This document shows, one piece after another, positions 26,765 through 35,256 of a stretch of 64,000 nt of DNA (positions are counted from its first letter, which is position 1; every line of letters begins with the position of its first letter). This stretch comes from Gordonia polyisoprenivorans NBRC 16320 = JCM 10675 (lineage in GTDB: Bacteria > Actinomycetota > Actinomycetes > Mycobacteriales > Mycobacteriaceae): assembly GCF_000241325.1 (NCBI RefSeq), contig NZ_BAEI01000044.1, positions 39,260-103,259 of the forward strand, read 5' to 3'. The notes under the pieces are model-generated. The model saw only the letters and a program-made list of their open reading frames with translations, was not told where the DNA came from and searched no databases. The translations under genes were made by a program, and so were the position numbers.

Positions 26765-26885
26765 TCGTCGAAGGGCGCTGTCGACGCCATGAGGAGCGCT
26801 GTCGGCGAAATGAAGGGCGCCGTCGCGGGTTTACTGGGCGCCGTCGGCGAAAACAGAGGGCGCTGTCGGCGAAACAGGGGGCGCC
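26765..26885. repeat. degenerate tandem repeat, about six units of roughly 20 bases
   Basis: Units built on GGGCGCTGTCGGCGAAA, differing at a few positions, fill the space between the terminator and the aminotransferase leader. An open frame runs through it (from 26789), but the aminotransferase proper starts at 26945, so I regard the repeat as non-coding. Confidence 0.75.
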
Positions 26886-26944
26886 GCGAGCGCGCTCACC
26901 AACCCCGAGAAATCGATTTGCCTGCGGCTGCGACAATTGAACCC

Positions 26945-28198
26945 GTGAGTAGGCCTTACGTATCCCACCTGAACCAGAACCTCAAGCCGCTCGAGCAGTC
27001 CCTGAAGCTGCAGAACGTGTGCTACGAGATCAGGGGGCCGGTGCACGCGCACGCGGCCCGGTTGGAGGCCGAGGGCCACCGGATCATGAAGCTCAACATC
27101 GGCAACCCGGCGCTGTTCGGCTTCGAGGCCCCCGATGTCATCATGCGCGACATGATCCACGCCCTGCCCTACTCCCAGGGGTACTCCGAGTCCGCGGGCG
27201 TGCTGTCCGCCCGGCGGGCCGTCGTGACGCGCTATGAGCTCATCCCCGACTTCCCGTACTTCGACGTCGACGACGTGATCCTCGGCAACGGTGTCTCCGA
27301 GCTGATCACGATGACGATGCAGGCGCTGCTCAACGACGGCGACGAGGTCCTCATCCCGGCACCGGACTATCCACTCTGGACCGCGATGACCGCGCTGTCC
27401 GGCGGTCAGCCGGTGCACTATCGGTGCGACGAGAGCAACGGCTGGAACCCCGACATCGAGGACGTCGAGGCCAAGATCACCGACCGCACCAAGGCCCTTG
27501 TGATCATCAACCCGAACAACCCGACGGGCGCGGTCTACTCACGCGAGGTGCTCGAAAAACTGGCCGACATCGCGCGCAGACATTCGCTGCTGATCCTGGC
27601 CGACGAGATCTACGACAAGATCCTCTACGACGACGCCGTCCACACCAACATCGCCTCGTTGGCCCCGGATCTGTTGTGCCTCACCTTCAATGGGCTCTCC
27701 AAGGCCTACCGCGTGTGCGGTTATCGCGCCGGCTGGGTGGTCCTCACCGGCCCGAAGGAGCACGCGCAGGGCTTCATCGAGGGCCTCGGCATCCTCGCCT
27801 CGACGCGATTGTGTTCCAACGTGCCCGGCCAGCACGCGATTCAGGTGGCCCTCGGCGGGTATCAGAGCATCGACGCGCTCGTCGAGCCGGGCGGACGGCT
27901 GTACGAGCAGCGCAACGTCACGTGGGAGAAGCTCAATCAGATCCCCGGCGTCAGTTGCGTCAAACCCAGCGGCGCGCTGTATGCCTTCCCCCATCTCGAC
28001 CCCGAGGTCCACCAGATCCACAACGACGAGCTGTTCGTCCAGGATCTTCTGCTACAGGAGAAGATCCTCGTGGTGCAGGGCACCGGCTTCAACCTCGACG
28101 ACCACAATCACTTCCGGATCGTCACCCTGCCGTGGGCGCGTGAGCTCGGCGAGGCGATCGAGCGGATCGGCAACTTCCTCTCCTCGTACCGCCAGTAG
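26945..28198 (+). CDS. aspC: PLP-dependent aspartate/alanine aminotransferase, class I
   Basis: 417 residues from GTG 26945. It is a class I/II aminotransferase: NIGNPALFGFEAP near the start, VIINPNNPTGAVYS for cofactor and substrate contact, DEIYDKILYDD, and the PLP lysine in GLSKAYRVCGYRAGW (about residue 252). It transfers an amino group between an amino acid (Ala or Asp type) and 2-oxoglutarate in the cytosol. It follows the Fe-S reductase as Rv0337c (aspC) follows Rv0338c. An in-frame ATG-less extension to 26789 would cover the repeat and is rejected. Confidence 0.88.
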   Translation: MSRPYVSHLNQNLKPLEQSLKLQNVCYEIRGPVHAHAARLEAEGHRIMKLNIGNPALFGFEAPDVIMRDMIHALPYSQGYSESAGVLSARRAVVTRYELIPDFPYFDVDDVILGNGVSELITMTMQALLNDGDEVLIPAPDYPLWTAMTALSGGQPVHYRCDESNGWNPDIEDVEAKITDRTKALVIINPNNPTGAVYSREVLEKLADIARRHSLLILADEIYDKILYDDAVHTNIASLAPDLLCLTFNGLSKAYRVCGYRAGWVVLTGPKEHAQGFIEGLGILASTRLCSNVPGQHAIQVALGGYQSIDALVEPGGRLYEQRNVTWEKLNQIPGVSCVKPSGALYAFPHLDPEVHQIHNDELFVQDLLLQEKILVVQGTGFNLDDHNHFRIVTLPWARELGEAIERIGNFLSSYRQ

Positions 28199-28224
28199 CC
28201 AACCCGCAGTCACAGGTACCGACA

Positions 28225-28257
28225 CACCGACGTCCGAGCCCCGGACGTCGGTGTTCT
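28225..28257 (+). terminator. stem-loop terminator
   Basis: 12-bp perfect stem (28225-28236 with 28242-28253), loop AGCCC, followed by TTCT. It lies 27 bases after the aminotransferase stop. Confidence 0.8.
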
Positions 28258-28334
28258 CGTATGCAGAGCCTGCCCATTGGCTATTCCTGTAACCGTTGGT
28301 AACGTGTACTCCCATCCAGGGGATCGAGGAGTCG

Positions 28335-30038
28335 ATGGTGAGTTGGAAGCGGCGCAGAAACGTCAACAGCGCAGGGGTGAACCTCGCGCTGTTCGAGGCG
28401 GTCGCCGACGACGGCACCGCCACCGACGACGACGCGCCGACAATCCTTCTCGTGCACGGTTGGCCCGATACCCACGTGGTGTGGGACGGCGTCGCCTCCC
28501 ATCTGGCCCGTCACGCTCGGGTCTTCGCCTACGACACCCGCGGCATGGGTGACAGCGATCGCCCGCTGCCGGTGTCGGCGTATCGGATCGAGAATCTCGC
28601 CGACGATCTGTTCGCCGTGGCGGCCGCGGTCAACCCGGGCGGCAAGGTTCACGTCGTTGCCCACGACTGGGGATCCATCCAGAGTTGGGAGGCCGTCTCG
28701 CGCAGCGGCGCCGCAACGCAGATCGCATCGTTCACCTCGATCTCCGGGCCGAGCCTCGACCACGTCGGAGCCTTGTTGCGCCACAACATCACTCACCCGA
28801 CGCCACGCAATCTGGGCACCTCCATCTCGCAGATGGTCAGCTCCACCTACATCGGCCTGTTCCATCTACCGGTGCTGCCTCGACTGTTTCTCGGAGTTCT
28901 CGGCTCCCCGCGGGTGTGGCGCGAGTTCCTGCATCTGATGGACGGCACACCGCGCGATGCGATCACCACCGCCCCGACGCTACGCCGCGACATGAACTCC
29001 GGGGTCCGGTATTACCGCGCCAACATCCTTCGGCGCCTGCTGTTCCCGTCCCCGCGTACGGTCGCGGTACCGGTTCTCGAACTGCTCAACACCCGCGACT
29101 TCGCGATCCGTCCGGCAACGTTCTCGACCACCCACCGCTACGTCACCCGGCTGTGGCGCCGCGACGCCGCGACCGGGCATTGGCTGCCCTCGACGCACCC
29201 CGCCTACATCGCCGAGAACGTACACAACCTCCTCGCCACCCTCGACGGCGATCGTCTCGTCCCCGAGAGCTTTTCGCGAACACGACGTTTCGGCCCCGGG
29301 CAGGCGTTCACGGGCCGGCTCGCGGTCATCACCGGAGCGGGCAGCGGTATCGGCCGCGAAACGGCACGGGCCCTCGCCGAACTCGGATGCGACGTCGTCC
29401 TCGCCGACATCGACACCACAGGCGCCGAGGTGACCGCCCGCCTGTGCAAGGAAAGCGGCTCGGCCACAGCGGTATACCACCTCGACGTCGCCGACACCGA
29501 CGCCTTCATCGACTTCGCGAAGGACGTCGAGCGTGAGCACGGGGTCCCCGACATCGTCGTGAACAACGCCGCGATCGGGCTCTCCGGATCGTCGCTCGAC
29601 GCCACCGACGAACAGATCGATCGCCTGTTGGAGATCGATCTTCGCGGTGTCCTCACCGGGTGCCGGGAGTTCGGCCGACAGATGGTGACCCGCGGAACCG
29701 GCGGCCACATCGTCAATCTCGCGTCCGCGGCGGCCTTCACCCCGCAACGGGGGCTGGGCATCTTCGCCGCGGCCAAGGCCGGGGTGTTGCTCTACAGCGA
29801 ATCGTTACGCGCGGAGCTGGCCGAGCATCACATCGGCGTCAGCGCCATCTGCCCCACCGTGCGCGACACACCGGACGCCGACGAGGTCGCCACACAGATC
29901 GTCACAGCGATCCGAGCCGACAAGGCCGTGGTGCCGGTGACAACCGAAGCCCGGATCGGTTATCGCCTCTACCGTTTCACCCCGTGGATCTCTCGTGTCA
30001 TCGCCCGACGTCAGGTCGTCGGCGCGACGCGACCGTGA
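28335..30038 (+). CDS. ephD: EphD-type fusion: alpha/beta hydrolase (epoxide hydrolase-like) + SDR
   Basis: 567 residues. Residues 10-310 are an epoxide hydrolase-like domain: oxyanion HGWPDTHVVW, nucleophile Asp in HDWGSIQSW. Residues 325-567 are an SDR: TGAGSGIGRETARALAE and NNAAIGLSG. In the YxxxK position the sequence reads GIFAAAKAG, so the catalytic Tyr is replaced by Phe (codon TTC). The fusion matches M. tuberculosis EphD (Rv2214c), linked to epoxide metabolism of mycolates. The ATG at 28335 has a GAGGAG site close upstream. It starts an operon with a metal-dependent hydrolase and a ferredoxin reductase. Confidence 0.88.
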   Translation: MVSWKRRRNVNSAGVNLALFEAVADDGTATDDDAPTILLVHGWPDTHVVWDGVASHLARHARVFAYDTRGMGDSDRPLPVSAYRIENLADDLFAVAAAVNPGGKVHVVAHDWGSIQSWEAVSRSGAATQIASFTSISGPSLDHVGALLRHNITHPTPRNLGTSISQMVSSTYIGLFHLPVLPRLFLGVLGSPRVWREFLHLMDGTPRDAITTAPTLRRDMNSGVRYYRANILRRLLFPSPRTVAVPVLELLNTRDFAIRPATFSTTHRYVTRLWRRDAATGHWLPSTHPAYIAENVHNLLATLDGDRLVPESFSRTRRFGPGQAFTGRLAVITGAGSGIGRETARALAELGCDVVLADIDTTGAEVTARLCKESGSATAVYHLDVADTDAFIDFAKDVEREHGVPDIVVNNAAIGLSGSSLDATDEQIDRLLEIDLRGVLTGCREFGRQMVTRGTGGHIVNLASAAAFTPQRGLGIFAAAKAGVLLYSESLRAELAEHHIGVSAICPTVRDTPDADEVATQIVTAIRADKAVVPVTTEARIGYRLYRFTPWISRVIARRQVVGATRP

Positions 30039-30049
30039 AAGGAACGATC

Positions 30050-30970
30050 ATGTCTGCCCAGGCCCATTCCATCAACGACTCCCGCGAGCCCGCCGACGCC
30101 GACGGGTCCGACCCCGGCCCCGTCGAACTGCATGCCCGCAACGTTGCTTTCGACTGGACGCAGACACCACTGCACTGGATTCCCGGACACCCGGTCGCGT
30201 CGAACTTCATCAGCGTTCTCAATCTCCTTCTCCCCGAGGGCGAACGGTGGTTCGTCCAGACCTACAACGAGGCACTGCCACTGGTGCGCGACGACGAGCT
30301 CGCCGCAACGATGCGCGGATTCATCGGCCAGGAGGCCATGCATGCCGAGGCCCACGACCACGTGCTGTGGGAGTTCCTCGACCACCACGGCATCGATCCG
30401 CGCCCGTTCTGTCGGCAGATGGAGTGGATCTTCCGGAAGTTGTTGGGGCCACTGGAGAAAGCCACTCCGGCAGCGCGCCAGAAGCACCTCATCGAACGTT
30501 TGTGGCTGATCGCCGCGCTCGAGCACTACACCGCCATCCTCGGTGACTTCGCGCTCAACAACACCTGGGTCGAGCACGGCGCCGACCCGGCGATGACGGA
30601 TCTGTTCACCTGGCACGGCGCGGAAGAGGTCGAACATCGGGCGGTCGCTCACGAGGTCGCGGTGTATTTCGGCGACAGCTACCTGCGTCGCGGGCGGGCC
30701 ATGCTGGTGGCACTGCCGGTCTTGCTGCTGCTCGTCAATCGTGGGTTCCGGTTCATCATGAAGTCCGACCCGACGATCGACTACAACTTCTTCCAGCGCG
30801 AGTACCACTACTTCCGCGGGGTGCGAGCCGGGGTCCTGCCGAAGCTGTGGAAGATCGTCTTCTCGACCTTCAGCTACTTCCGTCCGGGGTTCCACCCCAA
30901 CGAAATCGGTTCCACCGCACAGGCCGTCGCTTATCTGGCGGCCTCACCGGCGGCCCGGAACGCGAGCTGA
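30050..30970 (+). CDS. metal-dependent hydrolase family protein (PF10118-like)
   Basis: 306 residues. It is rich in His and Glu in helical segments: GFIGQEAMHAEAHDHVL, ALEHYTAILGD, WHGAEEVEHRAVAHEVAVYF. This E..H..H pattern resembles predicted metal-dependent hydrolases and also the di-iron ferritin-like fold. A hydrophobic segment near residue 225 (LVALPVLLLLVN) may touch the membrane. It lies 11 bases after ephD and 14 bases before a ferredoxin reductase. A di-iron oxygenase or desaturase fed by that reductase is an attractive alternative reading. Confidence 0.8.
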   Translation: MSAQAHSINDSREPADADGSDPGPVELHARNVAFDWTQTPLHWIPGHPVASNFISVLNLLLPEGERWFVQTYNEALPLVRDDELAATMRGFIGQEAMHAEAHDHVLWEFLDHHGIDPRPFCRQMEWIFRKLLGPLEKATPAARQKHLIERLWLIAALEHYTAILGDFALNNTWVEHGADPAMTDLFTWHGAEEVEHRAVAHEVAVYFGDSYLRRGRAMLVALPVLLLLVNRGFRFIMKSDPTIDYNFFQREYHYFRGVRAGVLPKLWKIVFSTFSYFRPGFHPNEIGSTAQAVAYLAASPAARNAS

Positions 30971-30984
30971 GGAGCTGCGACGAG

Positions 30985-32124
30985 ATGAACCAGCGCGCAC
31001 ATCCCCACACGACGACGTTGACCTCTCCGCCACCGCATCTCTACGGGCGCTGGCGCCACGACCCGTTGCTGACCGTCGGCACGGCCATCTCGAAGATCTG
31101 GTGGCCACTGTGGCGGCCGTTGTCGCCGCTGCACGACACCGTCGCCGACAACGGCATCACCGTGGTGCGCGTCGTCGGCCGTGAGGTGGTCGCCGAGGAC
31201 GAGAACGTCGTCGCACTGACCTTCGCCGACCCCGACGGCGGGCTCCTGCAGCGCTGGCACGCCGGGGCACACCTGGATCTGCTGTTGCCGTCGGGCCGGA
31301 TGCGTGAGTATTCGCTGTGCGGCGATCCCGCCGATCAGTACACCTATCGCATCGCCGTGCGCCGCATCCCCGACGGCGGTGGCGGATCGATCGAAGTGCA
31401 CGACACGCTGAAGGTCGGTGATCTCCTCTCGATCAAGGGCCCGCGCAACGCCTTTCCGATCTCGCTTCCGGGTCATGGCTCCGCGGCGACAAAGCTGCGG
31501 TTCATCGCCGCGGGCATCGGGATCACACCGATCCTGCCGATGCTCGCCGCCGCCGAACGCTTCGGTCTGGACTGGTCGATGATCTACACCGGCCGCTCGC
31601 CCGAGTCGATCCCGTTCCGTGACGAGGTCGCGCGCTTCGGCGACAAGGTGACCATCCGCACCGACGACGCCGACGGACTTCCGACGATGGACGCACTCCT
31701 CGGTGCCGTCGACCCCGAGACCGGTCGTGCCCCATCGGGTCTCGCGGTGTACTGCTGTGGCCCGGTGCCGATGCTGGAAAGTCTGCGCCGACATCTCGCC
31801 GACCGCCCCGACATCGAGCTGCACTATGAGCGATTCACCCCACCGCCGGTGGAGAACGGCCGTGAGTTCATCGCGACCATCGCCTCCACCGGTGCCGAGA
31901 TCACGGTCGGTGCAACCGAATCGCTGCTCTCTGCTGTGCAGCGCGAGATCCCGTCGGTGCCGTACTCGTGTCGACAGGGCTTCTGCGGAACCTGCAAACT
32001 CGGGACCCTCGCCGGGGCGATCGACCATCGCGACAACATCCTCACCGAGCCCGAGCGCGACGCAGGTCAGATCCTGACCTGCGTCTCACGCGCCCAGGGC
32101 GATCACCTCACGCTCGATCTCTGA
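30985..32124 (+). CDS. ferredoxin-NAD(P) reductase with C-terminal [2Fe-2S] domain
   Basis: 379 residues, phthalate-dioxygenase-reductase type. An FMN/FAD-binding barrel has REYSLCGDP; a NAD(P) domain follows with AAGIGITPILPML and CCGPVPMLE. A plant-type ferredoxin domain ends the protein with CRQGFCGTCKLG and a last Cys in ILTCVS. The first 50 residues are an extra N-terminal stretch. It passes electrons from NAD(P)H to an oxygenase or di-iron enzyme, most likely the neighbouring helical protein. The last 39 bases overlap the convergent MFS gene. Confidence 0.88.
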   Translation: MNQRAHPHTTTLTSPPPHLYGRWRHDPLLTVGTAISKIWWPLWRPLSPLHDTVADNGITVVRVVGREVVAEDENVVALTFADPDGGLLQRWHAGAHLDLLLPSGRMREYSLCGDPADQYTYRIAVRRIPDGGGGSIEVHDTLKVGDLLSIKGPRNAFPISLPGHGSAATKLRFIAAGIGITPILPMLAAAERFGLDWSMIYTGRSPESIPFRDEVARFGDKVTIRTDDADGLPTMDALLGAVDPETGRAPSGLAVYCCGPVPMLESLRRHLADRPDIELHYERFTPPPVENGREFIATIASTGAEITVGATESLLSAVQREIPSVPYSCRQGFCGTCKLGTLAGAIDHRDNILTEPERDAGQILTCVSRAQGDHLTLDL

Positions 32125-33678
32125 CCAACCCATCGTCGGCGGTATCACTGTCGCCGGCAACGGAATCCGCGGAGGGCGACACGCCACGCGGCGCCCCCGT
32201 AACAGCGCTGCTGCGGCCACCGCGGCCGCCGCGGTGATCGCCACCGCGACCCACACCGCCGAGTGCAGCCCGTCGACGAAGACGTCTTGCACGGCCGCGC
32301 GCATGGCGTCGGCCGCGGCACCCGGCGCCCGCCCGGCGACCTCGACACCGGCCATCACCGACTGTTCGGCGATGGCGCCCGCCGCATGGGGAACTCCGAG
32401 CGCGGCAAGCTTGTCCCCGACCCCCGAGGTGTAGACGGAGGTGAGCACCGACCCGAGCACCGCAACCCCCAGCGTGCCGCCGACCTCGCGCGTGGTGTCG
32501 TTGACGGCACTGCCCGCACCGGCCTGTTCGGGCTTGAGCGCATCCATGATCAGTTGCGTACACGGGCCGGAGATGAACGCCAATCCCATGGCCATCAGCG
32601 ACATCGACCAGATGATCAGTTCCCAATAACCCGAAGTACGCGTGGAGAATTCGACCAGCGCGAAGCCGCCGGCCATCAGCAGCGCTCCGGCCACCACCAC
32701 CGGACGTGGCGAGAAGCGGTGCGACAGCGCCATCGCGACCGGCGAGAAGACGGCCATCACCACCGCGAACGGCAGTGTGCGCACACCGGCGTCGAGCGGG
32801 CCGTATCCCTTGACCGCCTGGAAGAACTGGGTGATGAGGAAGATGAATCCGAACAGTGCGAAGAATGCGACGCTGACCATGCCTGCGGCGGTGGCGAAGT
32901 GGCGATTGGCGAAGAGCCGGACGTCGAGAATCGGATGTGCGATGACGAGTTGGCGCCAGATGAACAGCCCGATCACCACCACGGCACCGGCGAGACCACC
33001 GATGGTCCGCGGATCGCCCCACCCGAAGTGCGGCCCCTCGATCAGCGAATAGACCAGCAGGCCGAGGCCGACGATCGACAGCAGCAGACCGCCGATGTCG
33101 AAGCGGGACACCGTCGTCGGACGCGTTCCGGGTACGACGGCGACGATCGCGGCCGCCGCGATCACCCCCATCGGCAGGTTCACCCAGAACACCGACGACC
33201 AACTGAAGTGCTCGAGCAGCCACCCACCGAGCACCGGGCCGATCGCGACCGCCACGCCCGACGTCGCCGCCCAGACCCCCACGGCCGCAGCACGTTCGCG
33301 CCCCTCGGCGAAGATCGTGGTGATGAGGGCCAGGGTCGCCGGAAAGACCAGTGCGGCAAAGAGTCCCAGTCCGCCACGGGCGGTGATCAACTGCCCCAGG
33401 GTCTGCGACTCGGCCGCGAGCGCCGAGACGGCAACGAATCCGGCGATGCCGAGCAGCAGCATCCGGCGATGCCCGTAGCGGTCACCGAGATATCCGCCGG
33501 TGACGAGGAGACCGGCGAACACGAGGGTGTAGGCGTCGACGATCCATTGCAGTCCGGAGATGCCGGCGTCGAGATCGCGCGACATGGTCGGCAGCGCGAC
33601 ATTGACGATCGTGTTGTCGATCATCACGAGTAGTTCGGCGAAGCACAGGGCGCCCAGCGCCCACCAACGAGTCCGCAT
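32086..33678 (-). CDS. DHA2-family (14-TM) MFS drug exporter
   Basis: 530 residues with 14 membrane segments. Signatures are ELLVMIDNTIVNVALP in helix 1, DAYTLVFAGLLVTGGYLGDRYGHRR (motif A region) and the antiporter motif GPVLGGWLLE in helix 5. This is the EmrB/QacA type of proton-drug antiporter. The ATG has an AAAGGA site. It is divergent from a TetR gene across a region with two palindromes, the classic regulated-pump layout. Confidence 0.92.
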   Translation of the reverse strand: MRTRWWALGALCFAELLVMIDNTIVNVALPTMSRDLDAGISGLQWIVDAYTLVFAGLLVTGGYLGDRYGHRRMLLLGIAGFVAVSALAAESQTLGQLITARGGLGLFAALVFPATLALITTIFAEGRERAAAVGVWAATSGVAVAIGPVLGGWLLEHFSWSSVFWVNLPMGVIAAAAIVAVVPGTRPTTVSRFDIGGLLLSIVGLGLLVYSLIEGPHFGWGDPRTIGGLAGAVVVIGLFIWRQLVIAHPILDVRLFANRHFATAAGMVSVAFFALFGFIFLITQFFQAVKGYGPLDAGVRTLPFAVVMAVFSPVAMALSHRFSPRPVVVAGALLMAGGFALVEFSTRTSGYWELIIWSMSLMAMGLAFISGPCTQLIMDALKPEQAGAGSAVNDTTREVGGTLGVAVLGSVLTSVYTSGVGDKLAALGVPHAAGAIAEQSVMAGVEVAGRAPGAAADAMRAAVQDVFVDGLHSAVWVAVAITAAAAVAAAALLRGRRVACRPPRIPLPATVIPPTMGWSEIEREVIALGA

Positions 33679-33731
33679 CACACGTCCTTTCGGGAAACGG
33701 CCAGAAGAGTTCTGTAACGGCGATCCATTGT

Positions 33732-33768
33732 TGTAGCACGTTGTTCTACACAAGAAGAACACTGTTCT
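33732..33768. promoter_or_regulatory. candidate operator, two palindromes between pump and TetR genes
   Basis: TGTAG-9-CTACA (33732-33750) and the perfect AGAACA-C-TGTTCT (33756-33768) both share the GTTCTA-type half site. They lie in the 104-base divergent gap, close to the start of the TetR gene. Confidence 0.6.
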
Positions 33769-33782
33769 AGTAGGTTGTCAAT

Positions 33783-34391
33783 ATGGCCAGCCCCTCGACC
33801 CCCGGTTCTCCGACGCGCGCTTCCTCACCCCAGCGCCGCACCCCTGCCACCGAGGTTCGCGCCAATCTGATCCGCGCCGGGCGCCGCATTCTCGAGACCG
33901 ACGGGGTCAACGGCCTCACCGTGCGGGCGGTCGCAAAGGCCGCGGGGGTCGCGCCGATGGGTGTCTACAACCACTTCGACGGCAAGGAAGGACTACTCGA
34001 CGCCCTGGTCAGCGACGCCTTCGTCGAGTTGGGACGGGTCGTTGCCACCACCGAGGCCGACGCCACCGAGCGACTGGCCCACAGCGGGCGGGCCTACCGG
34101 CAGTTCGCCCTCGATTACCCGATGCTCTACGCGCTGATGTTCTCCGCGGACTGCGATCCGTCGACCGAGGCCGCCGCGTCGGCGTTCGACGCACTCGCCG
34201 ACGTGATTCGCTACGGTCAGGTCGCGGGCGTGATCCGGGTGGGCGACCCGCTGGAATTGGCGATGCAGGTGTGGTCGTGTGTCCACGGCGCGGTCAGCCT
34301 CGAGTTGGCGGACGCGGGTCCACCCTTCATCGATCCCGCGCAGAACTATGGCGCGGTGATCGCACTGATCGCGCGCGGACTGCGCCCCTGA
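33783..34391 (+). CDS. TetR family regulator of the adjacent DHA2 pump
   Basis: 202 residues. The HTH is at about 25-75: LIRAGRRILETDGVNGLTVR, then MGVYNHFDGKEGLLDAL. The C-terminal part carries the WSCVHGAVSLEL signature of the WHG (TetR_C_33) domain. It probably represses itself and the divergent exporter, releasing on binding the exported drug. Confidence 0.88.
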   Translation: MASPSTPGSPTRASSPQRRTPATEVRANLIRAGRRILETDGVNGLTVRAVAKAAGVAPMGVYNHFDGKEGLLDALVSDAFVELGRVVATTEADATERLAHSGRAYRQFALDYPMLYALMFSADCDPSTEAAASAFDALADVIRYGQVAGVIRVGDPLELAMQVWSCVHGAVSLELADAGPPFIDPAQNYGAVIALIARGLRP

Positions 34392-34450
34392 CCACTCGCA
34401 GTTCGCCGACCTGGCCGAACGTCGAGGCCCATCTGAGAGAATGTGCAATC

Positions 34451-35221
34451 GTGACCGAATACCGGATTGACGACCTGGCGCGCGCGGCCGGGACGACCAC
34501 CCGGAATGTGCGCGGGTATCAGGACCGTGGCCTGCTACCGCGACCGCTCCGACGCGGGCGCATCGCCATCTACACCGATGCCCACCTCAAGCGCCTGAAG
34601 GTGATCAACGACCTGCTCAAGCGTGGTTTCACGATTCGCCACATCGGCGAATTCCTCACCGGGGTACAGCGCGGCGACGACCTCGCCGACGTCCTCGGGT
34701 TGCGCGAGGTGGTCTCCGAGCGGTGGTCGACGACGCAATCGGCGACGGTGAGCGCCGACGAACTCGCCGAGATGCTGCACACCACCGACCCCGACAACAT
34801 CGCTCGGCTCACCGAGTTCGGCCTCATCCGGCCCGACTCCGACGATCCCGACCCGAAGGGTTACGTGATCCTCGACCCCGAGACCGTCGCCGGATACGGC
34901 CGCCTCGTCGCGCTCGGTCTCACCCTGAGTCACATCCTCGACGTCCACGCCGAACTCGATCGCGCGATGGATGCCGCCGCGAACACCCTCATCTCCGCGG
35001 GCCGGCGTCAGGTGACGCTGGGGCATGCCGACGGGTGGATTCCGCAGACTGCCGAGGAGTCCGAGAAGACCACCCGGCTCCTCACCGAACTCCGTCGCTC
35101 AGGCCAGGTTTCGGCGCACAATGCGCTCGACCGCGCACTCGATCGGGACATGGCACGCCAGCTCGCCGACTACCTCGACGCCGCACGCGAATCCGGCCAG
35201 GACCCCGAGCTCGCCGACTGA
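34451..35221 (+). CDS. MerR family transcriptional regulator
   Basis: 256 residues from GTG 34451. The N-terminal MerR HTH reads YRIDDLARAAGTTTRNVRGY, then GRIAIYTDAHLKRLKVINDL. The long C-terminal part has no metal-binding Cys, so it is not a metal sensor. It is the type common in actinobacteria that senses unknown small molecules. No obvious target is adjacent. Confidence 0.85.
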   Translation: MTEYRIDDLARAAGTTTRNVRGYQDRGLLPRPLRRGRIAIYTDAHLKRLKVINDLLKRGFTIRHIGEFLTGVQRGDDLADVLGLREVVSERWSTTQSATVSADELAEMLHTTDPDNIARLTEFGLIRPDSDDPDPKGYVILDPETVAGYGRLVALGLTLSHILDVHAELDRAMDAAANTLISAGRRQVTLGHADGWIPQTAEESEKTTRLLTELRRSGQVSAHNALDRALDRDMARQLADYLDAARESGQDPELAD

Positions 35222-35256
35222 ACCATTGGGCGCAGAACTCGCCGGGCTCGCGCGCC

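Noticed and set aside
26789..26944. N-terminal extension of the aminotransferase
   Set aside because: It translates a degenerate tandem repeat; the family N-terminus begins at GTG 26945.
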